This document shows positions 24,227 to 33,955 of a DNA stretch of 64,000 nucleotides, in pieces. Each line of letters opens with the position of its first letter. Position 1 is the first letter of the stretch. Source of the DNA: Asterias amurensis (lineage: Eukaryota; Echinodermata; Asteroidea; Forcipulatida; Asteriidae); contig NC_092651.1 of assembly GCF_032118995.1 (NCBI RefSeq), forward strand, positions 10,813,285 to 10,877,284, given 5' to 3'. A program made the translations under genes and the position numbers. A model generated the notes under the pieces. The model had not been told where the DNA came from and ran no database searches. It was given only the letters and a program-made list of their open reading frames with translations.

Positions 24227-26322
24227 TCACCAATCAGAAGGCGGTAACCATGGTACTTAAATCACACCCAGCCAATCACTCAGCTACTGGATGCCAAATG
24301 GACTGTTTGAGAGTGTTGCCACATGTCCACTGTTTCTAGAAATTTAAAAATTACCATGGTAAATTGCAAAAAAATAAAGAATAAAATAAAAAATTAAATA
24401 AAAAGTCTGAATAATTATTGGCTTTCGAATTTTTATTTATTTTTTCCCCTTAATATTTATAATAAGGCGTATAAATAAAAAGTGGAAATTGAATCACCAA
24501 GCTGATGTTAAAATTTTAATATTTATAACAATATTGATACTATGAATATGAGGGTTACAAAAAGATCTCAAAAAATCTTAGAAAATAATATAAGGCACAC
24601 GGCTTCTTTAAGTCTCTGTATTTTTTTCCCAGAATGCTCAGCAGGAAGTTCAGTCACATGATTTGATCATCGTGAATTGTGAATTGAAATAGGCCTAGTG
24701 TTTGATGAAATTTTTTTGGTGGGAATTTATTTTATATGGCCTCAACATTTCGACATATTTTTGTACCTTGTAGAAATGCCTAAAATACCAAAGTTTTTGC
24801 AAGTGCAAATAACCAGTGGAGCCTTTACATGTTTCTAAGTTTTGGTCGAGGGAGAGGAGACGCTTTGATTTGAATTTTAAGTGAGTCTTTGGTAGTGATG
24901 TTTGCTAGCCCCGCATGGCCACACAAGTGGGGCTAACTCTTTAATTGACAAATAAAACAATATTTTTTTTTTTTTACTTACTACACTAGGGACTGTTTAT
25001 ACCGCGCACAGAGACTAGAGAGGTAAAAGATTTGCCACGATTTTAGGGACACCTTGAATGAAAACAGGACCTCCTATCGTAGCGTCATACGCTATTGACC
25101 CTCATATGTTTTCGGTCCCAAACTTTGATTCCCGTTTACCGTGAGATTGTGCAAGCTGCACCGGTGACAGAAGCTATGCAGTTTACTCACGGTCTGTATT
25201 TTCATCAGGCTTAATCACGCTGAGAAAAAAGTTTCCTGTCGTTGGTTATGCTCAAACATTTATAAAATGATTGAATTTCGGTACAAATCACTAGTGCATT
25301 ATTATGCCAACATTCAAATGAGTCAAAGAAACATCATCCAACCTCAAAAGTTCAAAACAAAATTACTATCTACTAGATTGAGTTTCATTCTGCTTAGGCA
25401 CTAGATGGATCATGTGAGGTGGTTACTATTTGGGATTTTTTATTTTTTATTTTGATTTACTGAATACTGTAATACATTCCGATTAGCGTAATAAATATTA
25501 AGTCTACATTAAAGAGAAAATATCATAGATTGGTTTCTTATCTCCTGAAACCAAACATTACTGGTCTGAAATGGGGGAAAATGGATTGTTATGAAGTGTG
25601 TGTGTTTAAAAGGGGGTGGGGTGTTTTACTCTAATGCCTTGTGAAATTTCTGGATTCTAATAAAGTAGCCAAAATGCCTTAGGACAAAAATGTAATTAAA
25701 TTTGTTTAGTAAGAAGTAAAATTTGAATAATATTTTTGATTTATTTTGCACGCCATACTAACTTCTGAATATTAAATAAAATACCAACCAATGAAAGGTG
25801 TGAAAACATGTGACGTTGCTCCAATATTGTGCATGCACAAGCACTGTTAATGGCGGACTGTCTCTTGTTTGTAAAGTAAAACCAAAACTTGAAAAATTTC
25901 AACACACGATGAAGTGTAGGTTGGCCTAAGTGTTATTGTTAAAAAATTGGACAGATGATTTGGGAACAAAATATTTAGTTTTTGATTGTGATGAATTTTT
26001 CTGCTATCCAACTGAGAACACATGACACCAGGATACGTAGAATCTGACACAAAAAGTGACAGTGACACTGACACCGACTGAGTATAAATCATAAATGTAA
26101 TATTATACTTGCCACTGACACAGGTTACACTTACATTATACACTTACACACTGTTACACTCAGCGGCAAGGAACTAACCAATATTATCATTTTGGTCTCC
26201 GCCGAGGTCAAGACGAAAGTTAAGTGTCCTAGTTTCATCTGAAAAATTAACGGTGAACTAACTTTGGATGGAAAGCAGATGGACAACTCAATCAAAGCAA
26301 CTGTCACGACTGTGTAATTTTT
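24227..26322. other. Intergenic, AT-rich
   Basis: Beyond the dispersed repeat at 25190-25440 I see only AT-rich sequence with simple A/T runs (for example near 24962). No exon, tRNA or clear element boundary. Confidence 0.4.
25190..25440 (+). repeat. Dispersed repeat, inverted partner at 19385-19670
   Basis: Matches the other copy through TTAATCACGCTGAG, CCTGTCGTTGGTTATG, CAAAGAAACATCATCCAACC and GAGTTTCATTCT. The two copies are diverged by many substitutions, so this is an old family rather than a recent duplication. Confidence 0.6.
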
Positions 26323-26454
26323 TTTAACGGTCCCCGTAAGTAGCGCTCTCATTGGTCACAAGTGTCTTAGTTTAATTAACGGTCTCCTTATGTAGCGCCC
26401 TCATACGAACTAGGTAGTTTAGTTTAGTTAACGGTCTCATTGTATAGCGCCCTC
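26323..26454 (-). promoter_or_regulatory. Three minus-strand copies of the GCGCTATATAAGGAGACCG motif
   Basis: At 26323-26350, 26369-26403 and 26419-26454 the minus strand reads variants of GAGGGCGCTACATAAGGAGA followed by CCGTTAATTAAACTA. They are spaced about 45-50 bp. The same motif occurs on the plus strand in the tandem array at 27288-29480. A degenerate further copy lies at 26568-26612. The TATA-like core suggests promoters, but a repeat-end origin is equally possible. Confidence 0.45.
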
Positions 26455-28057
26455 AATAAACCAGGTGGGACGTGTGCGTAGTAACGGATAAAAGACTGAC
26501 ACTAGTCTAGTATTTATAATTGCACATGCGCACACCAAAAACAGCATATACAGACCATTGAGCTCAATGAGGGCGCTACTTAATGTCACCACTAATGAAT
26601 TAATTAAACTAAACACTCTACACCAAAGCAATACAGAGAGCGTTTATAATGTAGACAGTAAATAAAGCAAGCGACAATGTTTTTTCTTCAACAAAATTAG
26701 TTGTGCCCTCCAAAAAAGGCTGACCCATTCATTCAATTCAATACTATTAGTATTATTACTAGCTACGATTTACGAAGGCGAAGCTCGAGGGCTATTATAA
26801 TAGCCTAAATCTTATTGGATATTATCAAATAAAAATAGGTCAGAACATCCTGACTAAGTTTAGTTCGTTCACTTTCAGGCCTGAAATTCGACAGGCTAGT
26901 TCGTAACGCCAAATCCTACCTTAATTAACGGATGCATGCCAGCCAGCAGCATACAGTTGACCATACAGACATGTACATGCACACGAATACTGCTGATGAG
27001 ACAAGCGGCCAATGTACATGTGTGTATGTAGTACACAAACACATTATTAATATTATGCATGTCGCATGCAGACGATCGCGAAAGCACGTGCCAAGCTGAC
27101 GTACAAAACTTATACCACACATCGGCCAATCATAACACAGATAGAAAGCTTACGTCACCGCACGTTATCCAATGAAATCATTCTCAAGGAAACCATTGGG
27201 CATGTAGACTAGACCAGTGCATGTCTTTATCATTGCGGGTACCAGTTAAAGGAGGGGACCAGCCTAGGCTGACCTTCCCCTCCGTTGGGGGCGCTATGTA
27301 AGGAGACCGTTAATTAAACTAATTAGCCGAAGTCGTAGGAGGGCGCTACATAAGGAGACCGTTAATTAAACTAAACACTTCTGACCACATTAGTTTATGG
27401 AGGACCGTTAAATAAAAAGAAACATGTTGAGTTATCCAACATGTAACTAACTCAAGGTGGTCCCGTGTTGTGATGTTTTTGATGAGGCCCCGCTGTCACT
27501 CAGGTTGGTGTGGCGATGTTTACCCTGTTCAGGAATTTAGGGGAAAGAGATGGGCGTTGGACTGGTTGTGTTGACGTATTCTGTGCGTGTTTGTATACCC
27601 AGGGAGGAATCTGCCTGGTCAACTACTCAACTTGTCGGTAAGTTTGTCGCAGACATGCTTATAATTACGGTCCAGCAAGAAAATTAGGACGGCAAGCTTC
27701 TTGCGCGTTCACCACACGTAATTAATTATGTAGATACATAATAAAAGTACCGGTTCACACCTTGTAGGCGTACACAGTAATCCATGAAATAACATTGTCA
27801 AGTAATAATACAACACGACACCACATGCGTACCGCCGCGCGCCGCAGTGAGCAGACGACCGAACAAAAGTGTGTAAGTTGCGAGCAAATACGTCACCACC
27901 TAGGACCAATCACAACACAGTATAGAAAGCTTACGTCACGCACGTTACCCAATTAAATCATTGCTAAATGAAAGCGTTGGGCACTATATCCTTCGTTGGG
28001 GGCGCTGTATAAGGAGACCGTTAACTAAACTATTTAGCCGAAGTCGTAGGAGGGCGC

Positions 28058-28065
28058 TATATAAG
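28058..28065 (+). promoter_or_regulatory. TATA-like box of array unit 2
   Basis: TATATAAG within GGGCGCTATATAAGGAGA. Equivalent boxes are CTACATAAGG at 27347-27356 (unit 1), TATATAAG at 28769-28776 (unit 3) and 29458-29465 (unit 4). Conservation at the same place in each unit is what supports it. Confidence 0.45.
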
Positions 28066-29457
28066 GAGACCGTTAATTAAACTAGGACACTTCTGACTAT
28101 TACGATATGGTGGATGAACTGTTTGCTAAAAAGTAACAGTTGCCGAGTTATGCAACAACTTCAACTCTCCGTGGTCCCGTGTAGTAATGTTTTTGACGAG
28201 GCCCGTAAGGAGTCCAGTATGGGTGTGGATATTAGTTATGTTACACTGTTCAGGAAATAGGGGAAAGAGGTGGGCGTTGGAGGCATGGACTGGTTGTGTT
28301 GACGTATTCTGTGCCTGTCTATACACTCTACTGTCTGCCTGGTCAACTTGTCGGTAAGTTCGTAGTCAGTATGCTTAAATATTTACGGCCAGGAAAAAAA
28401 TTAGGGCGGCAAGCTTCTTGCGCGTTCACCACCCGTCATTAATTATGTAGATACATGATAAAAAGCAACGGTTCACACCTTGTAGGCCTACACAGAATGG
28501 TAGTCCATGTCCCCATGAAACAAAAACATTGTCAAGTAATAATACAACACGACATCACATGCGTGCCGCCGCGCGCCGCAGTGAGCAGACGACCGAACAA
28601 AAGTGTGTAAGTTGCGAGCAAACTACGTCACCACCTAGGACCAATCACAACACAGTATGGAAAGCTTACGTCACGCACGTTAGCCAATTAAATTGCATCA
28701 ATGAAAGCATTGGGCGCTATATCAGGAGACCGTTAACGTTATTAGCCGGAGTCTTAGGAGGAGGGCGCTATATAAGGAGACCGTTAATTAAACTGGGACG
28801 ACACTCTGACCAATACGGAATATTATGGTTGACCGATAGAAAGAAACAGTTGCTGATAAGTGTGGGTGTGGATAATGTTACCCTGTTTAGGAATTAGGGG
28901 AAGAGGTGGGCTTCAAATTTACTGCTGTGTTGAAGATTATTCTGTGCGTGTATGTAACCTTTGGCTCTGGAGTTCTACTTGTCGGTAAGTTCGTCGTTAG
29001 TAGACAAACACAATCAGAAATGCTTATTTATTATTTTTTTTCCGGCAAGAAAATAAGGGCGACCAGCTCAATGAGCTTCACCACACGTATTATACGATGT
29101 ATTACATGATGTAAGCTTCGGTTCTCACAATAATTTTTATACACACAGAAAGTAGTCGATAAAACAACATTACATTGTCAAGTAATGCACACTCTGCATG
29201 CATCACATGCATGCCGCCGCCGCAGAGGAGAGAGCAGACGACCGAAAAAAATGTGTAATAAGTTACTACCAAACTACGTCACCTCGGACCAATCACACCA
29301 CAGTATGGAAAGCTTACGTCACGCACGTTATCCAATGAAATCATTGCATCAATTAAACCGTTGGTAGTGCAGACTAGCAGGGAATGTTCTTATCATTGCG
29401 GATACCAGCTAAATGAGGGGACCAGTCTAGGCTGACCTTATCCTCCGATGGGGGCGC

Positions 29458-29465
29458 TATATAAG
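29458..29465 (+). promoter_or_regulatory. TATA-like box of array unit 4, pointing into the foldback
   Basis: TATATAAG in GGGGCGCTATATAAGGAGAC. The foldback left arm starts about 66 bp downstream, so a start site some 30 bp after the box would put transcription through both inverted arms. CCAAT and TTACGTCA motifs lie upstream at 29285-29340. Function is inferred. Confidence 0.4.
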
Positions 29466-29639
29466 GAGACCGTTAAAAAAATAATCAAACCTATTTTTAT
29501 GCCTGACGACTATAACTGCGCTGTGTCGTCTATGGCGTGTCAAACGTTGCATTATTCGATAATGTACAATATATGTGCGATGTTTCTCATATATATGCGA
29601 TAATTGTCACATATGTGCGATATTCATTTGATGTATGCA

Positions 29640-29910
29640 ATAAATGTAATATATATGCAATAAATGTAATATATATGCAACAAATGTAATACATATGCAA
29701 TAAATGTAATATATATGCAATAAATTGTAATATATGTGCGATAAATTGTAATATATGTGCGATAAATTGTAATATATGTGCGATAAATTGTAATATGTGT
29801 GCGATAAATTGTAATATATGTGCGATAAATTGTAATATATGTGCGATAAATTGTAATAACTGTGCAATAATTTGCAATATATGTGCGATAATTTGCAATA
29901 GAGATGCGAT
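29640..29910. repeat. Left-arm 21-bp tandem array (about 7 core units)
   Basis: Unit GATAAATTGTAATATATGTG plus C, flanked outward by shorter ATGCAATAAATGTAATATAT-type units. Because 21 is a multiple of three and the unit lacks stops in several frames, long spurious open frames arise. Confidence 0.9.
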
Positions 29911-30529
29911 AAGTTTTAATATATGTTTGATAATTTTGTAGTATATTATATGCGATCATTTGTATGCGATGTTTTGTGACGGTATACATATGCGATAATT
30001 TAATATACATGTGCGATGTTCGTTCTTATATGTGCGAAAACGGAATTGTGGGATATAGTACGCTTCCTGTCCACTTGATCCCCGTATCCGTAATGTTTTA
30101 GATCGGGCCAGACTATACTCTGGACGGTATAGTATGGTTCCTATGGTTCAATGAGATTGTCGTAGGGTTTATAGTGATGGTCAGGGTACGAGACTCGAGC
30201 AGCGTATTTCCGAAATAGCCAGCCAGCCGCGTATTCGGATAATAGAACACATACAGTACAGGGAGGTGACAAAATGTTGCATTTTGCTCAAATCTGAAGG
30301 TGAAGATCTGTTTTACTCGAACGAATTCTGCAATATTAGCATAATTTAGAATTTTTAATTGATAATATGTCAATTTCATAGCTTCACATGATTAAAAAAA
30401 TAATTTTTAAAAAGTGAAAAACATTAACAAAACGTCAAAAAATGACCCGCAAACGAAAAGGCAAACATTTTTATTTTGTATTTTTTGCATTTTTTAATAT
30501 GTCAAAAAAACATCACTGTGAAATACAAA

Positions 30530-30855
30530 ACCATAACTTGAAAAGAATTTATACCCTTCGTTAAAACAAAACATTTAATTTGTAATCCAGAACTTTCAAG
30601 ACTAATATAGTGGGCGTATCAAATTTTGGAGCTGGGTAAATTTGGTTCACTATCTAGTGGTTAATTAACCACAGTTATTCTGACGCCATTGTCAATGTAC
30701 ATTCCGCCCAATTACATAGACGGTGCACTTAAACACAATTTGAAAAGAATTTGAACCCTTCGTTAAGACAAAAAGTTGCTTTCTTGTTCCAGAATCTTGA
30801 AGGAAGATAGACTGGACGTATCAAATTTTGAGCTGGCTAAATTGGTCAACTATTA
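30530..30855. repeat. Inner-arm ~195-bp direct repeat (left arm)
   Basis: Two related blocks follow each other: each has TTGAAAAGAATTT, ACCCTTCGTTAA, CCAGAA, GGACGTATCAAATTTT or GGGCGTATCAAATTTT, and GCTGG. The mirror blocks occur in the right arm (31250-31575). A third trace, ACACCCTTCGATAAGACAAA, sits at the edge of the central loop near 31180. Confidence 0.7.
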
Positions 30856-32204
30856 TTGATTCTGCAATAAAAAGAAAATGTTTGTCTTATCAATTACTAA
30901 ATAAATTGTTTTATTGTTCGTAAGCATATACTCTTATGTTTGAAAGAAAAACACTTCTATTTCCAGGTGACTTTAAATCGTAGAACAGTTAAAGTTAGTA
31001 AATTACCGAGCTATATCTGAAACACTCATGATTGATTATTTTTAATTGTTGTCAATAAAATTTAAAAGTTCTTGTGCTATAAAAATTCAACTGTGTCTTG
31101 TTTGCAAAATCATTTTTCAAATTGTTTGAATCTTAGTCATCACATTTATAGTTATGTCAGCCGCGAGCAAAAAGTGGTGACACCCTTCGATAAGACAAAC
31201 AATTTCTTTAAACATTTTCTTTAAACATTTTCTTTTTATTGCAGAATCAATAATAGTTGACCAATTTAGCCAGCTCAAAATTTGATACGTCCAGTCTATC
31301 TTCCTTCAAGGTTCTGGAACAAGAAAGCAACTTTTTGTCTTAACGAAGGGTTCAAATTCTTTTCAAATTGTGTTTAAGTGCACCGTCTATGTAATTGGGC
31401 GGAATGTACATTGACAATGGCGTCAGAATAACTGTGGTTAATTAACCACTAGATAGTGAACCAAATTTACCCAGCTCCAAAATTTGATACGCCCACTATA
31501 TTAGTCTTGAAAGTTCTGGATTACAAATTAAATGTTTTGTTTTAACGAAGGGTATAAATTCTTTTCAAGTTATGGTTTTGTATTTCACAGTGATGTTTTT
31601 TTGACATATTAAAAAATGCAAAAAATACAAAATAAAAATGTTTGCCTTTTCGTTTGCGGGTCATTTTTTGACGTTTTGTTAATGTTTTTCACTTTTTAAA
31701 AATTATTTTTTAATCATGTGAAGCTATGAAATTGACATATTATCAATTAAAAATTCTAAATTATGCTAATATTGCAGAATTCGTTCGAGTAAAACAGATC
31801 TTCACCTTCAGATTTGAGCAAAATGCAACATTTTGTCACCTCCCTGTACTGTATGTGTTCTATTATCCGAATACGCGGCTGGCTGGCTGTTTCGGAAATA
31901 CGCTGCTCGAGTCTCGTACCCTGACCATCACTATAAACCCTACGCCAATCTCATTGAACCATAGGAACCATACTATACCGTCCAGAGTATAGTCTGGCCC
32001 GATCTAAAACATTACGGATACGGGGATCAAGTGGACAGGAAGCCATACTATAACCCACAATTCCGTTTTCGCACATATATAAGAATGAACATCGCACATG
32101 TATATTAAATTATCGCATATGTATACCGTCACAAAACATCGCATACAAATGATCGCATATAATATACTACAAAATTATCAAACATATATTAAAACTTATC
32201 GCAT

Positions 32205-32560
32205 CTCTATTGCAAATTATCGCACATATATTGCAAATTATTGCACATATATTACAATTTATCGCACATATATTACAATTTATCGCACATATATTACAAT
32301 TTATCGCACACATATTACAATTTATCGCACATATATTACAATTTATCGCACATATATTACAATTTATCGCACATATATTACAATTTATCGCACATATATT
32401 ACAATTTATCGCACATATATTACAATTTATCGCACATATATTACAATTTATCGCACATATATTACAATTTATCGCACATATATTACAATTTATTGCATAT
32501 ATATTATATTTATTGCATATATATTACATTTATTGCATATATATTACATTTATTGCATAC
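32205..32560. repeat. Right-arm 21-bp tandem array (12 core units)
   Basis: Complement of the left array, CACATATATTACAATTTATC plus G, with 12 core units against about 7 in the left arm, so copy number has changed since the arms were last identical. It creates open frames up to 162 codons that are artefacts of the repeat. Confidence 0.9.
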
Positions 32561-32662
32561 ATCAAATGAATATCGCACATATGTGACAATTATCGCATAT
32601 ATATGAGAAACATCGCACATATATTGTACATTATCGAATAATGCAACGTTTGACACGCCATA

Positions 32663-32800
32663 GTCGTCGTGTACTTCTGACCAATGCGAACTCCTGGTTC
32701 CCCCGGCCCTTGAGACCCGTTCGTTAAAATTAATTTGCTGCTGTCTCCGTGGTCCGTGATTTTGCACGCGGTTGAGGTTATCGGGTGGCAGAATTATGTG
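32663..32800 (+). repeat. Continuation of the promoter-like array beyond the foldback
   Basis: ACTTCTGACC and CTCCGTGGTCCGTGATTTT match the segment that follows the TATA-like motif in units 1 and 2 (for example 28090-28190). This shows the foldback landed inside a unit. Confidence 0.5.
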
Positions 32801-33399
32801 GTATCTTAATTAATTTTTGTTGTTGATCTTTGGCGTGCATAGGCTTGATAGAGAGTTTGGTCCAGAGTGTCCAGAGTGGTCCAAATAACCAGTGAGACCT
32901 AAATTCGGAAGTCCACTTTTCCTGAGCAGGGGGAACAACACTTTTGACCTTCAGTGATTTATTGCAAACCCATGGTCAGTCACTTGGTTGGATGCTTGGA
33001 TGGTTAGGCCCACGGCGTTTTTCAAGAGGGGAGGACTGGATGTTTTGTTCTAGATGTTAAAAAATAAATGCGTCCATCAGTGATAGGATTTAATTTACAC
33101 TTCTTGTTTAACTACGGGTAGAAATTTGACAATATTGTCCCTATTTATTATTATTAATAAAAAGTACTAGCCCGCCTCATTTATTACAAAATCCCTTATT
33201 TACCCATTTTTATTTTATTTATTACAACAATTATTTAATAAATAACCTAGTTTCATGTGTCACGTTGGACAAGCAGTTAGCTTTCTAGGCGTGTACTCAT
33301 CAAGCACGTGAACCTAATAATTTCTTTCATGGTCGGTACTGCGATTGCATCATCTATTTCACAGGTACTTAAACCGACTTAAGTATTGAAGTTCATCAC

Positions 33400-33471
33400 A
33401 GCAGAGTGGCGCAGTGGAAGCGTGCTGGGCCCATAACCCAGAGGTCCGAGGATCGAAACCTCGCTCTGCTA
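33400..33471 (+). tRNA. trnM-CAT(i): Initiator tRNA-Met (CAT)
   Basis: 72 nt, starting AGCAGAGTGGCGCAG and ending CTCTGCTA. It has the eukaryotic initiator hallmarks: A1-U72 pair, CAT anticodon in GGGCCCATAACCC (three G-C pairs at the base of the anticodon stem), and GATCGAAA in place of the usual TTCRA loop. Box A is TGGCGCAGTGG and box B GGATCGAAACC. The T stem CGAGG/CCTCG differs from the vertebrate sequence by paired changes, so pairing is kept. CCA is not encoded, as usual. No intron. Confidence 0.97.
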
Positions 33472-33475
33472 ATAA

Positions 33476-33480
33476 TTTTT
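33476..33480 (+). terminator. RNA polymerase III terminator
   Basis: TTTTT four bases after the tRNA 3' end. Confidence 0.85.
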
Positions 33481-33955
33481 GTCTAGTTCTGAAAAAATTG
33501 TACCTAAAATCCTCAGGAACCAGTGAGCGGCCGGACTTGTTCCTCATTATTGCCTATGTGTACTGTTGTGCTTATTCTTGGTTTTGGTGGTGCATATTAA
33601 ATTAATTATAATAATGCTGGCATGTATTTAATGTATTAATGCAGTGATGTATGTTGTAATTAGTATTTTCGTGGCGGTCATGTTTGCTTCATGATTATGG
33701 ATTTATATAACTCGATGGAGAATTTCTTTTTACTTTACACATGGAGGTAGAATTAGCAATGCATGCTTTACATGAGAACGCGACGCCGACCGTTAAATTT
33801 CAATTGCGCCCCCTATTGTTAAAAATCGTGCAACTCGTAAACATAAACACCTTGGTGAGAGCACCCACCGTTTCCACGTTCTGGAATTTCCTTCGTGTTC
33901 TTTCATTCAACTTTCGTATAAAAAAAAAACCCAACAAATTACACATATCAGTGGA

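Larger units (their letters stand above)
26880..29529 (+). repeat. Tandem array of ~0.7-kb promoter-like units
   Basis: Units begin near 27288, 27997 and 28709 (periods about 709, 712 and 739 bp), with a partial unit before (26880-27287) and another starting at 29448. Each full unit has, in order: two copies of GGCGCTATATAAGGAGACCG-like sequence about 50 bp apart, a block with CTTGTCGGTAAGTT (splice-donor-like), a TTCACACCTTGTAGG block, a CpG-rich GCCGCCGCGCGCCGCAGTGA block, then CCAATCACAACACAG, TTACGTCACGCACGTTA and CCAATNAAAT just before the next unit. CCAAT boxes, a CRE-like TTACGTCA and a TATA box in sensible order look like a duplicated promoter plus first exon. No conserved protein runs across the units: possible signal-peptide-like frames are open in some and stopped in others. 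The array continues beyond the foldback at 32663-32790. Confidence 0.65.
29531..32662. mobile_element. Foldback element with ~1.4-kb inverted arms and 21-bp subrepeats
   Basis: Left arm 29531-30883 and right arm 31223-32662 are near-identical inverted copies around a 339-bp centre. The tips read TATGGCGTGTCAAACGTTGC and its complement. GTCGTC directly flanks both tips (29525-29530 and 32663-32668) and could be a 6-bp target duplication; if the tip includes one more base, TCGT (4 bp) fits instead. The outer part of each arm is a tandem array of 21-bp units, the inner part is unique or weakly repeated sequence. This outer-repeat and inner-unique plan resembles the TU foldback elements described in sea urchins. 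No transposase or other protein is encoded. Near-identity of the arms implies recent insertion or continuing gene conversion. It interrupts the promoter-like tandem array. Confidence 0.88.

Noticed and set aside
27240-29480. Spliced-leader RNA array, because of the repeated CTTGTCGGTAAGT donor
   Set aside because: The donor is about 290 bp from the TATA-like motif, far longer than spliced leaders; no Sm site seen, and echinoderms are not known to trans-splice.
30113-31992. Matching 88-codon frames in both foldback arms
   Set aside because: They match only because the arms are inverted copies; no motif, start context or splice support.
32098-32606. Open frames of 119-162 codons on the plus strand in the right foldback arm, and 86-128 codons in the left
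   Set aside because: They are translations of the 21-bp repeat, open in several frames at once because the period is a multiple of three and the unit lacks stops.
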